From contig JAVTVX010000015.1 of NCBI GenBank assembly GCA_033439265.1, positions 10,001-74,000 of the forward strand: a stretch of 64,000 nucleotides of DNA, written 5' to 3'. Each line of letters opens with the position of its first letter. The first letter of the stretch is position 1. The DNA is from Dillenia suffruticosa (Eukaryota > Streptophyta > Magnoliopsida > Dilleniales > Dilleniaceae). This document shows, in pieces, positions 22,960-34,977 of the stretch. Below the pieces are notes generated by a model that ran no database searches, was not told the DNA's origin, and worked only from the letters and a program-made list of their open reading frames with translations. Position numbers and translations under genes: made by a program.

Positions 22960-25080
22960 GAACTACTTCCAAAGCCGTATCCAGGGTAGAAGAACACATT
23001 GCCACTCCAACAAACGTTATTCAGCCTACAGTCTCGAACAACCTACAGACACTTCTGCCGCTCACTATCAACCTCTAATGGCATCACCTTACTGAGAAAA
23101 AGCCCGACCGCCTGTCGTGCGATAGAACCAACTGATCCAACCTCCCCAACTAGCCTCTCCAAAAAGGGCCAATCGACCCCAAATGAAAGGCTCAAATCCA
23201 ATATACCAGGTATGAGCAAGCAACCGGAGGAATTTAGCCATATCCTCAAACCAGAAGCACAATTCTCCTCCCATGGCTCGAGCTACATACACTCTCAGTG
23301 GCTTGAACCCAAAGCACACCAAGAGCCTTTAGTAACTTCCTGACATAATCCTGATAATTTAAGAAAACAGGTTGAGGAAGTCGTAGCAAACGAATTCAGA
23401 CATGCCAATGCGGAAAGGGGCGAAATCACTCAATATGCTACTAGTCTCTCACCATTCGCTCCCAAAGTTTCTACGGAGCCAATGCCTCTTGATGCGCTCC
23501 TTCCCCCTATGATAGCACTACTGATCCCTAGGACCACATGGCCCACTTCGTGACCATGATGCTCTCGAGTGACATGTCAGATGCAGTTATATGTAAACAC
23601 TTTCCTACGACCTTAAGGGGTAACACATTGACATTGTTCAATTCGCTCCCGCCATATAATATCAAGAGTTTCTCATAACTTTGACAGCAATTCGAGAAAC
23701 TCTTTGTGATCAGCAGAGGGGTCAAAAGGAAATCCACTTCCCTCCTCTCCTTGTGACAGAGAGATAAGCCATTGAGGGATTTTCTCGACAAGTTCAAAAC
23801 TGAAATGATGAAAGTTTTAGGTTTGGACCATTCCATCACACTAGTGGTATTACTTACTAGATTGTGACCGTTAGGGATGAAGACATTTATAACAAAAACC
23901 CCCTATCTACTATCCAAGAATTCTATGCTTACGCAGAAAAGTGTATTGCCACAAAGGAGCTGAATATTCAACAAACAACGAAATTAACCAAGTCAAAGTG
24001 GATACAATCAGTCACCCCAACAACCTTGCCTAAAAAGAGCTGACAAGGACCCCGCCGCAACGGAAATTCACTAGCTATACTCCTTTGAACGAGACACTTA
24101 GCCAACTTCTACTACAAATTAGAAACAAACCCTATGTCAGATGGCCCCATTGCTCCATGAAAGATGACTCAAAGAAGGATAAAACACGGTACTACAACTT
24201 CCATCGGGATTTGGCCATTTGACGGACGAGTGTAGAAAACTAAAAGATGAACTTGAGTTTCTAATTCAAAGTGGCCGACTTCAAAGCTTTATAAGTATAG
24301 AGATAGTAGATCCTCCTCCTCAACGCCAGCACATTGCAAGGCGAGAGAATGAGCCAAATAAGCAGCCGGTTCCAGGCCCCGCTCGTAACTACCCAGAAAG
24401 GGTAATTCTTTGAGTGCAAAATGGGTATCCCCCCTCAATACCTTTTCTTCCAACTTACATCTTCATGATCCAGTATCAAGCTAGTCGAGCATACATACAG
24501 TGAAACAAAACAGAACAAACGGTGGCCCCAATCTTCCAGGCGGCTGAGGCATCTGTCTCAACATCTAAAGAAGTTCTCACCACTCATATAGAAAAATAAC
24601 CCAAGAGAAAAAGATCAATGATCGGTTTCGATGATGACGATCTAATGAGAGTCGATCTGGACTATCATGATCCTCTCGTCGTCACCGTCGAGATTGAACA
24701 ATTTGAGGTGCGGAGAATTTTCGTTGACCAGGGGCAAGCTGCAATTCCCTATTAGGATGTTTTTCAATAAATAGACTTCAATCAAGGATACCTTCAACCT
24801 CATGCCGGGCCGATCAAGGGACTTTCAGGTTAATGGGTATATTCTGAAAGCATAATCTCGCTCCCGGTCACCCTTAGGACGCCACCCAGTCATGCAATAG
24901 CTATAACGATGTTCAATGTGGTCAAATTGCCTTCGCTCTATAATGTCATCTTAGGCAGGTCTGGCTTGAATGCCTTGGAGGTACTGCCAAGCACAATGCA
25001 TATGAAGATCAAATTTAGGACATCCATTGGTATCAGGACGTTATCCTATAACCTAGAATCCTCAGCACTCTCTCTTAAGT
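22960..25080 (+). pseudogene. gag-protease remnant of gypsy element
   Basis: Frames interrupted by stops encode a gag start (QVEEVVANEFRHANAERG, then TEPMPLDA), capsid (ICKHFPTTLRGNTL, FNSLPPYNIKSFS, then LRDFLDKFKTEMMKVLGLD), a His/Cys motif with the first Cys lost (YYNFHRDFGHLTDEC, then KDELEFLIQSGRLQSFI), and protease (FDDDDLMRVDLDYHDP, IFVDQGQAA at the active site, then YNVILGRSGLNALEVLPS). The capsid is more complete than in the element at 12.1-18.4 kb. No reverse transcriptase follows. Confidence 0.8.
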
Positions 25081-25258
25081 AATCTTACACATTTTCATAC
25101 TACTATTATGTTTGCGACCTTAGGTCACCCACTAAATATTCTCGCATGATTTTTTTGCATTACAGTTATCTTTTTAATAATAATTCGTTTTATTATATCT
25201 CCGCAATGAGTTAATTATATCAAATGCATGCAATCGAGCTTACTCTCTAAACCAAAAG

Positions 25259-25522
25259 AACATGTCCTTAATAAGGAATATATCTCCCAGACAGGAAAAT
25301 ATGGACCGCTCTCTCGACCGAACAAATATGTCATCAATAAGGGATATATCTCCCAAACAGATAGCCATAGACCACTCTCTCAACCGAGCAAACATATCGT
25401 CAAAAAGAGATATATCTCTTGGATGGCTAGGCATGGCCCACTTTCTCGACCAAATAAACATGTTGTCAATAAGAGATATATCTTCCAGACTGATAGGCAC
25501 GACCCACTCTCTTGACGATACA
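25259..25522. repeat. 66-bp tandem array (4 copies) derived from the LTR
   Basis: Four head-to-tail 66-bp units begin at 25259, 25325, 25391 and 25457. Each has a core like ACATGT-TCAATAAG-GATATATCTC followed by CACTCTCTCGACC. A related sequence occurs once in each LTR of the same element (about 22270-22350 and 28275-28350), so the array looks like an amplified LTR segment. Confidence 0.9.
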
Positions 25523-25757
25523 CAATGAAATATACCACCAATATGATGCTTGACACATATTCATGGTCAATATTTGATGATAAACTCTATCGGAGTTCAT
25601 TGATGAAGCTACTACAAATGTTCATTGATTCATTCAAGCACTAATACCAACAAACGAGAACAAAGAACAAGGAGGATTCCTAAATGAACAAGAAAAGAAC
25701 GAAAAGAGAACAGAATCACAGATCGTGATCGAGGAAGAGTAGAAGATGGAAGGGGGC

Positions 25758-27667
25758 TCATTGACGTAGAGACTCAAGGTTGGCCTGGAGCAAAGCGATG
25801 GCAACATTTTTATCTGCTACTTTGGGAGGAGCATCACTCATACAAGTGACTACAAGGCTTGAGTTCTGTGTCTCAAGATTAGCCTCCTCGCCATTTGGAG
25901 GTAGTGCATCTATCAACCCTGCTCGATAGATAATCTCCACAATGCATTGTAATCTCTTAGGCAATCAATATTGGGCACGCTTGTGATGATCAATAGTCCT
26001 CGCAATAGTTTTTCCCAACTCAACTATCTTCTGGTCAATAGCCTGTAGAGACTGCTCACGCACTTTGACCAGTTTCTCTATGGCCAACAACCGTACCTCA
26101 TGCACCTTAACTTCTGCCTCCATGTCCTCACATCTCGTTAAGACCACCTAGTACTGTTGGAGCACCATGTTCAGGTTAGTCCTCAAACGCTCCATTTCAT
26201 CATTTTTAAAGTTCAAGTTGCCACAGATGCTCTCTCCTCTTCTATCTCCTTCTTCCTCTGCACAAGAACACCTTGTAGCTGAGAGATCTCATCGCCCATC
26301 TAGGGTGCTCAGTGCCTCAGATGACTAATCGTTTGCTCCCTCCTCGACTTTTGAAACTATGCTAGAATAATGGTCTGCACAAAATAAGTGATGGTGATTT
26401 ACAAAGATCGGAAACAAAGACGAACATAGACTTTTGAAATCATACTGAAAGCCTGAAAGACATGATGGTCTCACCACCCTACTCAAGAGATAACTTGTTT
26501 AGTTCCAACTTGGAATGAAAAAAGTCCATCCGCTCAGCCATCCGCCTGGCCTCGCTGCTGTCAACGTAATTGTAATAGAGGTCACCCGCGCTGATCGCCT
26601 CAGTCCCACATTCCCTTTATCCCTTACGCCTATGTAAGACCGAACAAGAATGGAGGAGGGAAGGGCACCCTGGGAACTTTTTGCTTGCCCTTTCTCAGTG
26701 TCAAAGGAAAAGAAGAAGATGGCCCTGCATCGAGCACCTCCACCAAGTCTAGATGAGCACCCTCGGGGTTACTAAGAGTATGCTTCTCGAACCTCTTCTC
26801 TCCTTATCTCTATCTCAAGACTCTTAGCATTCTCTCCTTCCTCTTTGATCCTCACATAATCTGCCTTGGCACTCCCCAATCCTTTTACTCTAGCATCACC
26901 CTCTCTCTCCATTCTGTTTGTACGATCCAACGTGGAGGGGGGAAGATGATGTCCACCAAATTCTTGTTTGTCAGCCTCTACGGCTCCTATTTGGGGAACC
27001 CTCGACACGCTTAGGGTGCCTTGTTCTCTGTTATCTCCTACATCCTCGCCCGATGAATTCGATAGCTGAACCTTTCTTCTTTTTTCTACGTTAAAGTTGA
27101 AATAGGAACAATATCTGCTAAGAAAGCTCTAGTTCCAATGTATTTCCGCCTCCCTCTTTGACCCTAGTCTTATTTGCTGATTGGTAGTTATCTCTTCAAG
27201 ATCCTTTTCTTTGGGGAAGCGATGACATCCACGAGTTTCTTATTTTTCTTCCCCACTAGAAGAGGTCTCTCCCAATAGTAAACCACCAACCAATAACATC
27301 TCATTATTTAGGAGAGCATTTACCCAAAGACGTTTCTCTTTAACTTTACAAAAGCCACCAATAGAGCAAACAAATCGTGAATGATGAGAGCGCTGCACAA
27401 ACCTAAGCCTTACAAATGGTTCCCCACCGGCTTCCAGTAATGATGGCATCAAATTTCTATTCAAAAACTCTACAATGTACGTCTAATTTTTGTCGATAGT
27501 CTCCTTATAAAAGAATTTCCAATTCGACTTTGGCTTGGTTTGCAAATAGAATCAACCTTCCATAGAATCCTGTGGCCATACCTTTTGAGTTGAAATACAT
27601 ACGCTAGAATCTTGAAGTCAAAACGAAGACGACAAAAATTCATCAATGAAATTACAGCCACCACCAA
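25758..27667 (-). pseudogene. antisense ORF (aORF) of gypsy element, broken
   Basis: On the minus strand, opposite to gag-protease. It starts near 27667 with VVAVISLMNFCRLRFDFKIL, which resembles VVVNVLSFCHLDFNFEIL in the antisense ORF of the other element. Further frames follow at 27464-27240 and 27008-26772. The coiled-coil-like end (26147-25965, rich in Glu, Lys and Val) continues in frame, after one stop, into 25964-25758. The role is unknown. Confidence 0.6.
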
Positions 27668-28200
27668 ACACTAAGCGTTAGGAATTAGTATCATTGGAAA
27701 TATATCCAACAAAACAAAATTTGGGCAATAGGACCTGTATACGACACTTTCAAACCATATTTGACTTATTGTTTGGACATCGGAACACAACATTCCGACA
27801 CCTTATTAGCCCTATCCACATCGGTGGCCAATACAACAGCATAGTTATCCCCCAACAATATATCGTTTTGAACACCGCAATTCTTCCTCAGACATCGTAC
27901 TTCTGATATCGTTGATACTCTGGAGATTTCAGGCAACTAACCCTTAGCCATTTCAAATCTATCTCTAGTGTTCCTCACAAATTTTACAAAAATCTAACTC
28001 CCAAGTTGCCTCACCGCACAAAAGGTAAAGCTGTCGAAAGAAAAACACGATAATGCCAGAACCAATCAAACTCCACACCATATAAAATGTATTAGAAATG
28101 ATTAATGGAAAGCAAAGTGGCACGTACTGCATTTAATGTTCCGCATTTAACATTACTCTTGAAGCCCTTCTTTCAGAATGACGTAGGAGTAGGGAGCAAG

Positions 28201-28921
28201 TGATGGATCATGGCCCAAAGGCCCAATTATCACAATATTTGAGATCTGTCGAGCCCATAGTTCGACAAGGTAAGACACACCGAAACATGTCATCAATATA
28301 GAATGTATCTCTAGATGGATAGATATGACTTACTCGCTTGATACCTATCAACATAATCCTTCTCGGTTACTCAACTTATCAACTCAAGCACCCTCTCGGT
28401 GCTCGGTATTACGATTTGATCAACTAAAGTAATATTCACATTTCCCTAAAATTGTGGAAACCACCTCCCATAATTAGGAATGAGATATTTAACTGCTATC
28501 GATAAAGAAAAAAATCTCTACGATAGTCCGAACTTTCCTAACCGATAGGATTCTAAATTTGTTGAGAATTTTTCACCACGAACCCCGTAATAAAACTAGG
28601 GTTTCTACACCCAGAAGCGCACGGGACTGACTGTGCATATAGACAATATATACATCACGAAGGCTATTGGCCAGTTACATTCTCTTGACTCTACACTTAG
28701 CACACAAAAGACAATACAGAGTTCTCTCTCTCTTTCAATCTATTTCTCTTCTGAAAACCATTTTCTGACTTGAGCGTCGTAATCTTTTCCGTCGAAATCT
28801 TTTCCGTCGAAATACCTTTCAGCAACATTTTACAAGTCTTACCATCAAGAACGCCCGACGACCATTCATCTTGTTTGAGTCAGCGAAGCTACCACTTATG
28901 AAGTGAGACCCACCTCCAACA
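28201..28921 (+). repeat. 3' LTR of the 22.2-28.9 kb gypsy element
   Basis: Partner of 22204-22930. It begins TGATGGATCATGG and ends CCAACA. Confidence 0.85.
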
Positions 28922-30190
28922 AGAGAAAGCAATGGCGGAGTGATAGGACGACAGAATATGCCTTTTTATATTTTCAATAACATACACAATTTTAAATTTT
29001 TTAAACATTTATCACATATTTATTTTCACTTCTCATAAATTTCTTTGTTTTCTCTTATTTAAAAGGCAAACAAAAGGTTTTCGATTGGAAAAAAAAATGA
29101 AAAATTCTATTTACTAAACTTTCAATTTTAATATCTTATAATTTAGATAATCATTTTTTATATTTATTAGACTTTTAATTTATGTGTAGACATATATGAC
29201 TAAATCCATATTTCATCTTCAATACTTTTTGAGTCACCACCCAAGAACAATAAAGAAAAATACGTGACATCCTCCTTTAACCCACTTGCCCCCTAATTAT
29301 CACAGTGTAAAGAAAGAAGTCTGAGAGCGGAGTATTCTATTCAACGGATAAACATATGGAGGGAGTTTTCTATTTGTGGTAGTTCAAGGTACAAGCCCAC
29401 GAACAAGTAAAATAGGCCGTTTAGGGAGTTGTTTCGTTGAGAATCAATTTGAGGCCACAATGGAGCTCATGATTTGACATGTAGTTCATATTGCCCAACC
29501 TAAAGGAGTGTCTTATTTGTCTTATAACCCTCATTATCGCAAACACCGTGCCCTCTATTCTGGCTATCATTATCTGATCGCCTATATCATCTCCTTCTTT
29601 CTCTTATTCGTTTGCTGACTAAGCACCTATAATAAAGCAAAGTTTTGCTATAATATATATGGGAACAAGAGCAAGGTGGCTATATCTCATCTTGATCTTT
29701 CTTTTTTTTTTTTGTAAATATGACGTGAATGTTAAATGAATTTTGTGTGCCTAGAGTGTCTACAATTGCTACTTGATGAAAACCTGTATTGATGTTTTTA
29801 ATTTAAGGTCTTGGGCTGGTTCAATCTTCATTTTCGGTTTCAAAGTTAGGAGGGGACCTAACCATCAGCTTAACCTATGCCATTGAAATCAAGGCTAAGT
29901 AGCATTTAGCTAATTCTAGGCAAAAATTTCATGAGCATTTTTGCTGGGGTAAATAGCATTTTCCCTTAAGAAAAGCCTGACGGACAATTATAGATGACAT
30001 CAAATGGTCGAGTGGGTAAAATGCCACTTCTTGGTGGGAAATGGAGCAAAATATGGCGAAATGGATGCATCCACGTTCAAATGCTATAACACGTCTAAAA
30101 AGACAGTAGAATTTTCATGTTCAGCATCCTAGAAAGTTTTTCTTGCAAGATTATCCTTGTAAAACTTACAGTATATGAGTTCCACTATGG
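28922..30190. other. intergenic, no gene seen
   Basis: AT-rich spacer between the gypsy element and the PPR stop codon. The last few hundred bases should include the PPR 3' untranslated region. Nothing else recognised. Confidence 0.5.
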
Positions 30191-31894
30191 TTATGCCCAG
30201 CTTGCTTCAAACTGGTGTTCTCGGAATCCATCTAGAACACTGTATATGTCACTAGTTTGGGGGTGCAAGCGGTCGCCAGCAACAAATTCATGAGTAAAAC
30301 CGTCCAACTGAATTTTGCTATAACCAGCATTCTTCTTGAGTCTCTTGGCACTCACCAGTTCACGTATCTTTGTCACATCATCCCATCGCTTAGCAGAGGC
30401 ATATAAACCGGCCATAACTGAATAGACACCTCCATCTTCAGGGCTCACTTCCATGACATGCTTAGCTGCCTTCTCAGCAACTTCAGCATTTGCATGTATT
30501 CTGCAACCACCAAGGAGACCACCCCATACAAACACATCACCTTTAGATGGCATGCCCTCTATCATTTCCACGGCTTCACTAATCAAACCAGCACGGCCAA
30601 GCAAATCAGCCATGCACCCATAATGCTTGAGCTCTCTAGGGACCCCATAGACGACTTCCATCTCATAAAAAATCGTTTGAGCTTCACAGAGTAACCCTGC
30701 ATGGCAACAAGCTGCAAGTACACCCAAAAAGGTGACACCATCAGGTTGAAATCCATCCGCTATCATCCTAGAGAAGTAATCCAAAGCAAGCTGCGCATCG
30801 CCATGCATGGCAAGGCCTGAAATCAAGGCATTCCAAGTGAACAAGTTTCTGAGTGGACTTGCCTCAAAGATATCCAGAGCAGTCTGAATGCAGCCGCACT
30901 TGGCAAACATGTCAACCAAGGCAGTGGACAAGAAGGCGTCCAGGGGAATTCTGTTGTCTTGGATGTAATGGAGGATGGCCAGGCCCTCTTGAAGTGCCCC
31001 AAGATGCGCACAAGCAGAGAGAGCGGAGACCAGGGCGACATTGTCAGGACGAAATGGGGCTTGGGAGGAGGAAGAGAGCATCTGGCGAAAGAGAAGGATG
31101 GCATCACGGAACTGGTGGGAGCGAACATAGCCGGACAATAGAGTGGCCCAGGAGACAGGGTCGCGGAGGGGCATGCGGTCGAAGAGGAGACGAGCATGGA
31201 GGGTGTGGCCTGCCTTGAGGAGAGCATGAAGAAGAGCATTGAAGGAAACGATGTCCGTGGAGGAGGAAAAAGCTTCCTCGAACACCTGGCAGGCATGAGG
31301 GAGATGACCGGAGAGAGAGTAGAGAGAGATGAGGGAGTTGAGGACGAAAGGGTCGGGAAGAAAGCCGAAGAGGAAGGCTTGGGAGTGAAGGGCAGGGACC
31401 AGCGAGGCTGAGGCTGAGGTTGAGGCTGCTGCTGACTTGAGGACAAAGGGGAATGTGTGAGAGTCAAGAGGAACGGAGAGTCGCCTCATCCGCACAAAGA
31501 GGAGGAGTGCATCATGTGAGTTGGTGAGGAGAGTTTGAAGTCGAATCATGGTGTTGTAGCAGAAGGTGGAAGGGTTTGGGATGAGGTTGAACACCGACAC
31601 CACATAGCTTAGCAGTCGGCCTCGGTATTCGTCGGATTGATTGAGATTGATAAGGGTTAAAGCGGACAAGATGGAGGTGAGAAGCTGCCGATGATGATTG
31701 TGGGACAGGATGCGGGTGGTGATGGTGTGCGAGTGAACTTGCTGTATCTGTTCAGCCGTCTTGCACCGTTTTATTACTGCCATCAACAATGTCCACTTGC
31801 TGTTCATTGGCATTGGCGTTGTTATTGGCAAGCACCCTACCTCCTCTTTTCCCGGTTCATCAACAACATCTAATCCTTGATTTCCACAATTCAT
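30191..31894 (-). CDS. PLS-class pentatricopeptide repeat protein, E subgroup
   Basis: A single-exon gene of 567 aa, as usual for plant PPR genes. Residues 50-420 carry tandem PPR motifs of the P, L and S types, for example DIVSFNALLHALLKAGH (214-230), DPVSWATLLSGYVRSHQF (245-262), DNVALVSALSACAHLGALQE (284-303) and LFTWNALISGLAMHGDAQLA (351-370). The C-terminus has an E-type extension (VWGGLLGGCRIHANAEVAEK, then KKNAGYSKIQLDGFTHEF) and stops before any DYW deaminase domain. PLS-E proteins mostly select C-to-U editing sites in mitochondrial or plastid RNA and borrow a deaminase, so that is the likely role; the target is unknown. The first ATG gives a Gly/Glu-rich start with no clear transit peptide; Met28 and Met30 are alternative starts. 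From its neighbours it may be the counterpart of Arabidopsis At5g61800. Confidence 0.95.
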   Translation of the reverse strand: MNCGNQGLDVVDEPGKEEVGCLPITTPMPMNSKWTLLMAVIKRCKTAEQIQQVHSHTITTRILSHNHHRQLLTSILSALTLINLNQSDEYRGRLLSYVVSVFNLIPNPSTFCYNTMIRLQTLLTNSHDALLLFVRMRRLSVPLDSHTFPFVLKSAAASTSASASLVPALHSQAFLFGFLPDPFVLNSLISLYSLSGHLPHACQVFEEAFSSSTDIVSFNALLHALLKAGHTLHARLLFDRMPLRDPVSWATLLSGYVRSHQFRDAILLFRQMLSSSSQAPFRPDNVALVSALSACAHLGALQEGLAILHYIQDNRIPLDAFLSTALVDMFAKCGCIQTALDIFEASPLRNLFTWNALISGLAMHGDAQLALDYFSRMIADGFQPDGVTFLGVLAACCHAGLLCEAQTIFYEMEVVYGVPRELKHYGCMADLLGRAGLISEAVEMIEGMPSKGDVFVWGGLLGGCRIHANAEVAEKAAKHVMEVSPEDGGVYSVMAGLYASAKRWDDVTKIRELVSAKRLKKNAGYSKIQLDGFTHEFVAGDRLHPQTSDIYSVLDGFREHQFEASWA

Positions 31895-32068
31895 TACATG
31901 CTTCTCCTCCTCTTCATCCTCAAACTCCAGCCCGAACCCGGCATAACTCTCCTGTTGTAGCTAATGTGAGATTAGATTTTGAATTGAAAGAAGAGGAGGC
32001 AACTTCGCCACTCTGTGCAAATGCAAAATTCAAGGAAAAAGAGGGGGCTAAAAAGAAAGTGCAAGCAT

Positions 32069-32137
32069 CATGAACGGCAGGAGGGCAGAGCCCACATGAT
32101 TTCAAGTCATGCCCGATAACCACTATGACACGTCCAC
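32069..32137 (-). pseudogene. tRNA-Ser(UGA) relic lacking the T arm 5' half
   Basis: The minus strand shows acceptor 5' strand GTGGACG (32137-32131), a D-arm/A-box region AGTGGTTATCGG, an anticodon stem CATGA/TCATG around the loop CTTGAAA (anticodon TGA), a serine-type variable arm GGGC-TCT-GCCC, and an acceptor end CCGTTCATG. Between the variable arm and the end, only TCCTG remains of the T arm. The GGTTCGA B box is missing, about 13 nt shorter than a normal plant tRNA-Ser. The D stem is also altered. It cannot fold or be transcribed as a normal tRNA. It lies about 175 bp upstream of the PPR start. Confidence 0.75.
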
Positions 32138-32139
32138 CG

Positions 32140-33919
32140 GTGTGCCACCCCAAGCACCCTATATTTAATCAAATTACTTCCAGCTCGTTCACACGATATT
32201 ACGGTACATAATGCACAAAAAACCGAGACCCCACAACCTGAAACAACTTGGAAGAATTTGAAACACAAAGTCCAACCCCTTGTGTGCTCCTGCTCCCCCA
32301 GGCCGCCGAGGTTTCCCTAGGTTGTGTGTTGATTCTGATGACAAAAAATAAGATGAAAAGAAAAGAAAAATGCATTTGCCTTCATTGAATTTGCGTGGGT
32401 ATTGTTTGTGTCGGGGAGCAGCTAAATGAATTACTTTTAATATTTGATTTCATCCTAATTATACACAGCTCCCTAGCTCATAAATTATCATGTGAGAATA
32501 GTATAGGATCAGCGCCTTGTGTTAGGCCTCGCTGAAAGGGTTTTCCCACCTTGAATAGGCACACAACACATGAGATTCGCACAAAGTGCGTTTACGAAAT
32601 GGGCGGAGCAGAGTGATTGTGCATCCACTCTCCGTTTATTTGTTATTAATTGATAAAAACGCACCTTGCTCATGGTTTGATTCCTCTTTGGTTGTGCTTG
32701 GTTTGCCACAAACTGCTTTAACTACTTTTCGAATAATAGCTTCTGCCTTTACAAACAACTCATATCCCACCACCAGCTGTCTTCATCTACCGTTTCTGAT
32801 AATTTATTCTTGTCTTTAGGATAAGGCCTCTCTCTCTCATGTATGGTGCGACTATTATCAAAGGAATAAGAATAGAACTTGTACTTAGTGGAAGCTAAGC
32901 ATGAGTCAATTGAGGAATAAAAATTGTGGGAGGGGCGGGGGACAATCTGAAACATGATCCCTTTGAAACTCTGTCGATCAGTATTTCTCACTTTTTAAAA
33001 AGCTTGTGAGGTTTACTGTCCTTGGAATTCGTCTATATAAGTATGCGTATACGTTAAGAACCACGAAGAGACAGGCTCGCAGCAGCACATTGCACATTTT
33101 GTATCATACTCACATAATCACCAACCTTTGACCTGAATTTCTACCCTCTCTTGGGCCGGCTCCCAAATATGAAGAAGAAGAAGATGAAGAAGAAGAAGAA
33201 GAACAAGAAGAACAAGAAGACGTGCACTTGCACAATCAGACCAAACTGGGCTCCTCTTACAGTCCGACAGATCTGAATTAGGAGGGAAACAAGGCAAGTC
33301 ACTATAAGGCAAAGGGAAGGCAAAGCCTTTCTTCCAGTTTTCTTTTGTTGTTTGTTTCCTGTCTTAGGCTTAATCTTGCATGCCTGCCTTTTCGTAGCAT
33401 CTGCCTTGAGCTACGCGGAAGGCCAAGTCATTGAAAGGAATGCAAATTTGATGTGCCTTCTCCAAATTGTCATCATTGTTAAAACTTCCAAGCTCCAAGC
33501 GTAATGTTCTTATCATTTATTCCTGTGATGGAAACTTGCAAGCTAATACGTCCATTGCAGAGGAGAAAATACATGCCATCAGTAAACCAAGTCCATACCC
33601 TTTTACGATACACGTACATGTGTCATGATAAGCATAAATGAGTAATTGCCTTGGAATACCAGGTAATATTTAGTGGCTTGGTTGTGTAAGATTCCTGTTC
33701 TTAATTACGTTTCAGTTGGAGGTGTCTGAAACTTTGCTTCAGTAAATTTTAGGTTACCTGAAAAAAATAATCCTTTAGGCATTTATGTGCATCGTGGTGA
33801 CAACTGCGAGATTATACTGACCTAAAAGAGAAACAACTATATAATTGTCTCTTGGATAAAATTAACTGCGAAACATACCTTTAGCTAATGAATAAGCCAT
33901 GAAGCATATTCCAAGACTC

Positions 33920-33961
<42 letters not shown>

Positions 33962-34977
33962 GTCTTCTGATTCCTTTCAATAATTTCCACTTTCGCAGCA
34001 GCGTGATTCTAGGCCACAATACCAAAACATGCTCTGGATGCTATTGTGACATACATTTGTTATCTAAGAATTCTCTTATCTTACCCTTTGTTGCCTCTTC
34101 TTCATATAGAACCATTGCTTCAAAACACTAAAACAATTGACCAAAGTGTTAAACAACAATTCAGCCTAGCTCCTTGCCATGCCAGTCCGGCTATTTTCTA
34201 TGTTAAACAAAATTAGAAAATGTTAAACAACAATGTCAGAAACAAACTTTCAAACCCGTAAGGTGATTTAGACATTTGGGGCCAATCCAATTTCACCATC
34301 TTCAATCCGGGCAATTTCCTCATTACTCCCCAGTGCAAAACCGAGAATGTTGTCTAGTGAATTTTCTATGGCGCGTTTTTCATCCTTCAATCATAAAGAA
34401 ATAACCCGGCACATATTTAGGGGACTCGACTAAAATGGTGTTACAAATTGCTCCTGATCACGAGCTTCGTTATCTTGCAATGTTGTGCCATGTCAAAGTC
34501 AAGAAAAATTTTGTGCGGAAAAGAGAAAAATGTTATATAGTAGCTTTTCCTACGCAAGGAGAGAAAAAAATAATAATAACAATAATTGTTTAATGCCAAC
34601 TGGGAAAGAAACTTAGGGTCAAATATTTCAACAAAAGTAAAAAATGGAGAGCTCTGCATTTTTTGTATTCCTTTTAGGAGATATACACTAGTTGACGTAT
34701 AGAAGGAAGAGTAACCAATACCTGTTACAAAGCAGTCAATGACTATGGTTCACCATGACCGTTGGTTACTCGATAGAATTAGTTCAGATTTCTGTCATAT
34801 GGAAACTTGAAAGACTACAAAATCGCGTGCCTCATATCCAAACAGGAATCGCAAACAATTGTATGCCCTATTTGATCAGTTTTCTTATTGTTCTAATCTT
34901 CAAAATCAAGGCCCTTGTCACATTCTAACCCTCCCTCCAATGGACCTAACAACCAATCAACTGGACTAGAATATTTC
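32140..34977. other. intergenic, microsatellites only
   Basis: No gene is recognised between the tRNA relic and the stop of the carrier gene. Two simple repeats are present: a GAA/GAT run at about 33171-33222 and a TC run at 33924-33959. The right end should hold the 3' untranslated region of the carrier. Confidence 0.5.
33924..33959. repeat. (TC)n microsatellite
   Basis: About 17 uninterrupted TC units. Confidence 0.9.

Larger units (their letters stand above)
22204..28921 (+). mobile_element. second non-autonomous Ty3/gypsy (Tat-like) element with antisense ORF
   Basis: Oriented to the plus strand: 5' LTR 22204-22930, primer-binding site 22933-22951 (TTAGCACCGTTCATGGGAA), gag-protease about 22960-25080, a 66-bp tandem array 25259-25522, an antisense coiled-coil ORF 27667-25758 on the minus strand, and 3' LTR 28201-28921. 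It has the same plan and same type of primer site as the element at 12.1-18.4 kb, which lies in the opposite direction. No reverse transcriptase, RNase H or integrase is present. Clear target duplications were not found, and its left end lies only 16 bp from the TRIM-like element. Confidence 0.8.

Noticed and set aside
25250..25530. Possible CRISPR array at the 66-bp repeats
   Set aside because: Units are contiguous with no unique spacers, diverge along their whole length, and lie in a plant retrotransposon.
30823..31467. Long second frame and plus-strand frames over the PPR gene
   Set aside because: They overlap well-formed PPR motifs in the true frame and are Ser/Pro-rich or Gly/Arg-rich low-complexity translations.
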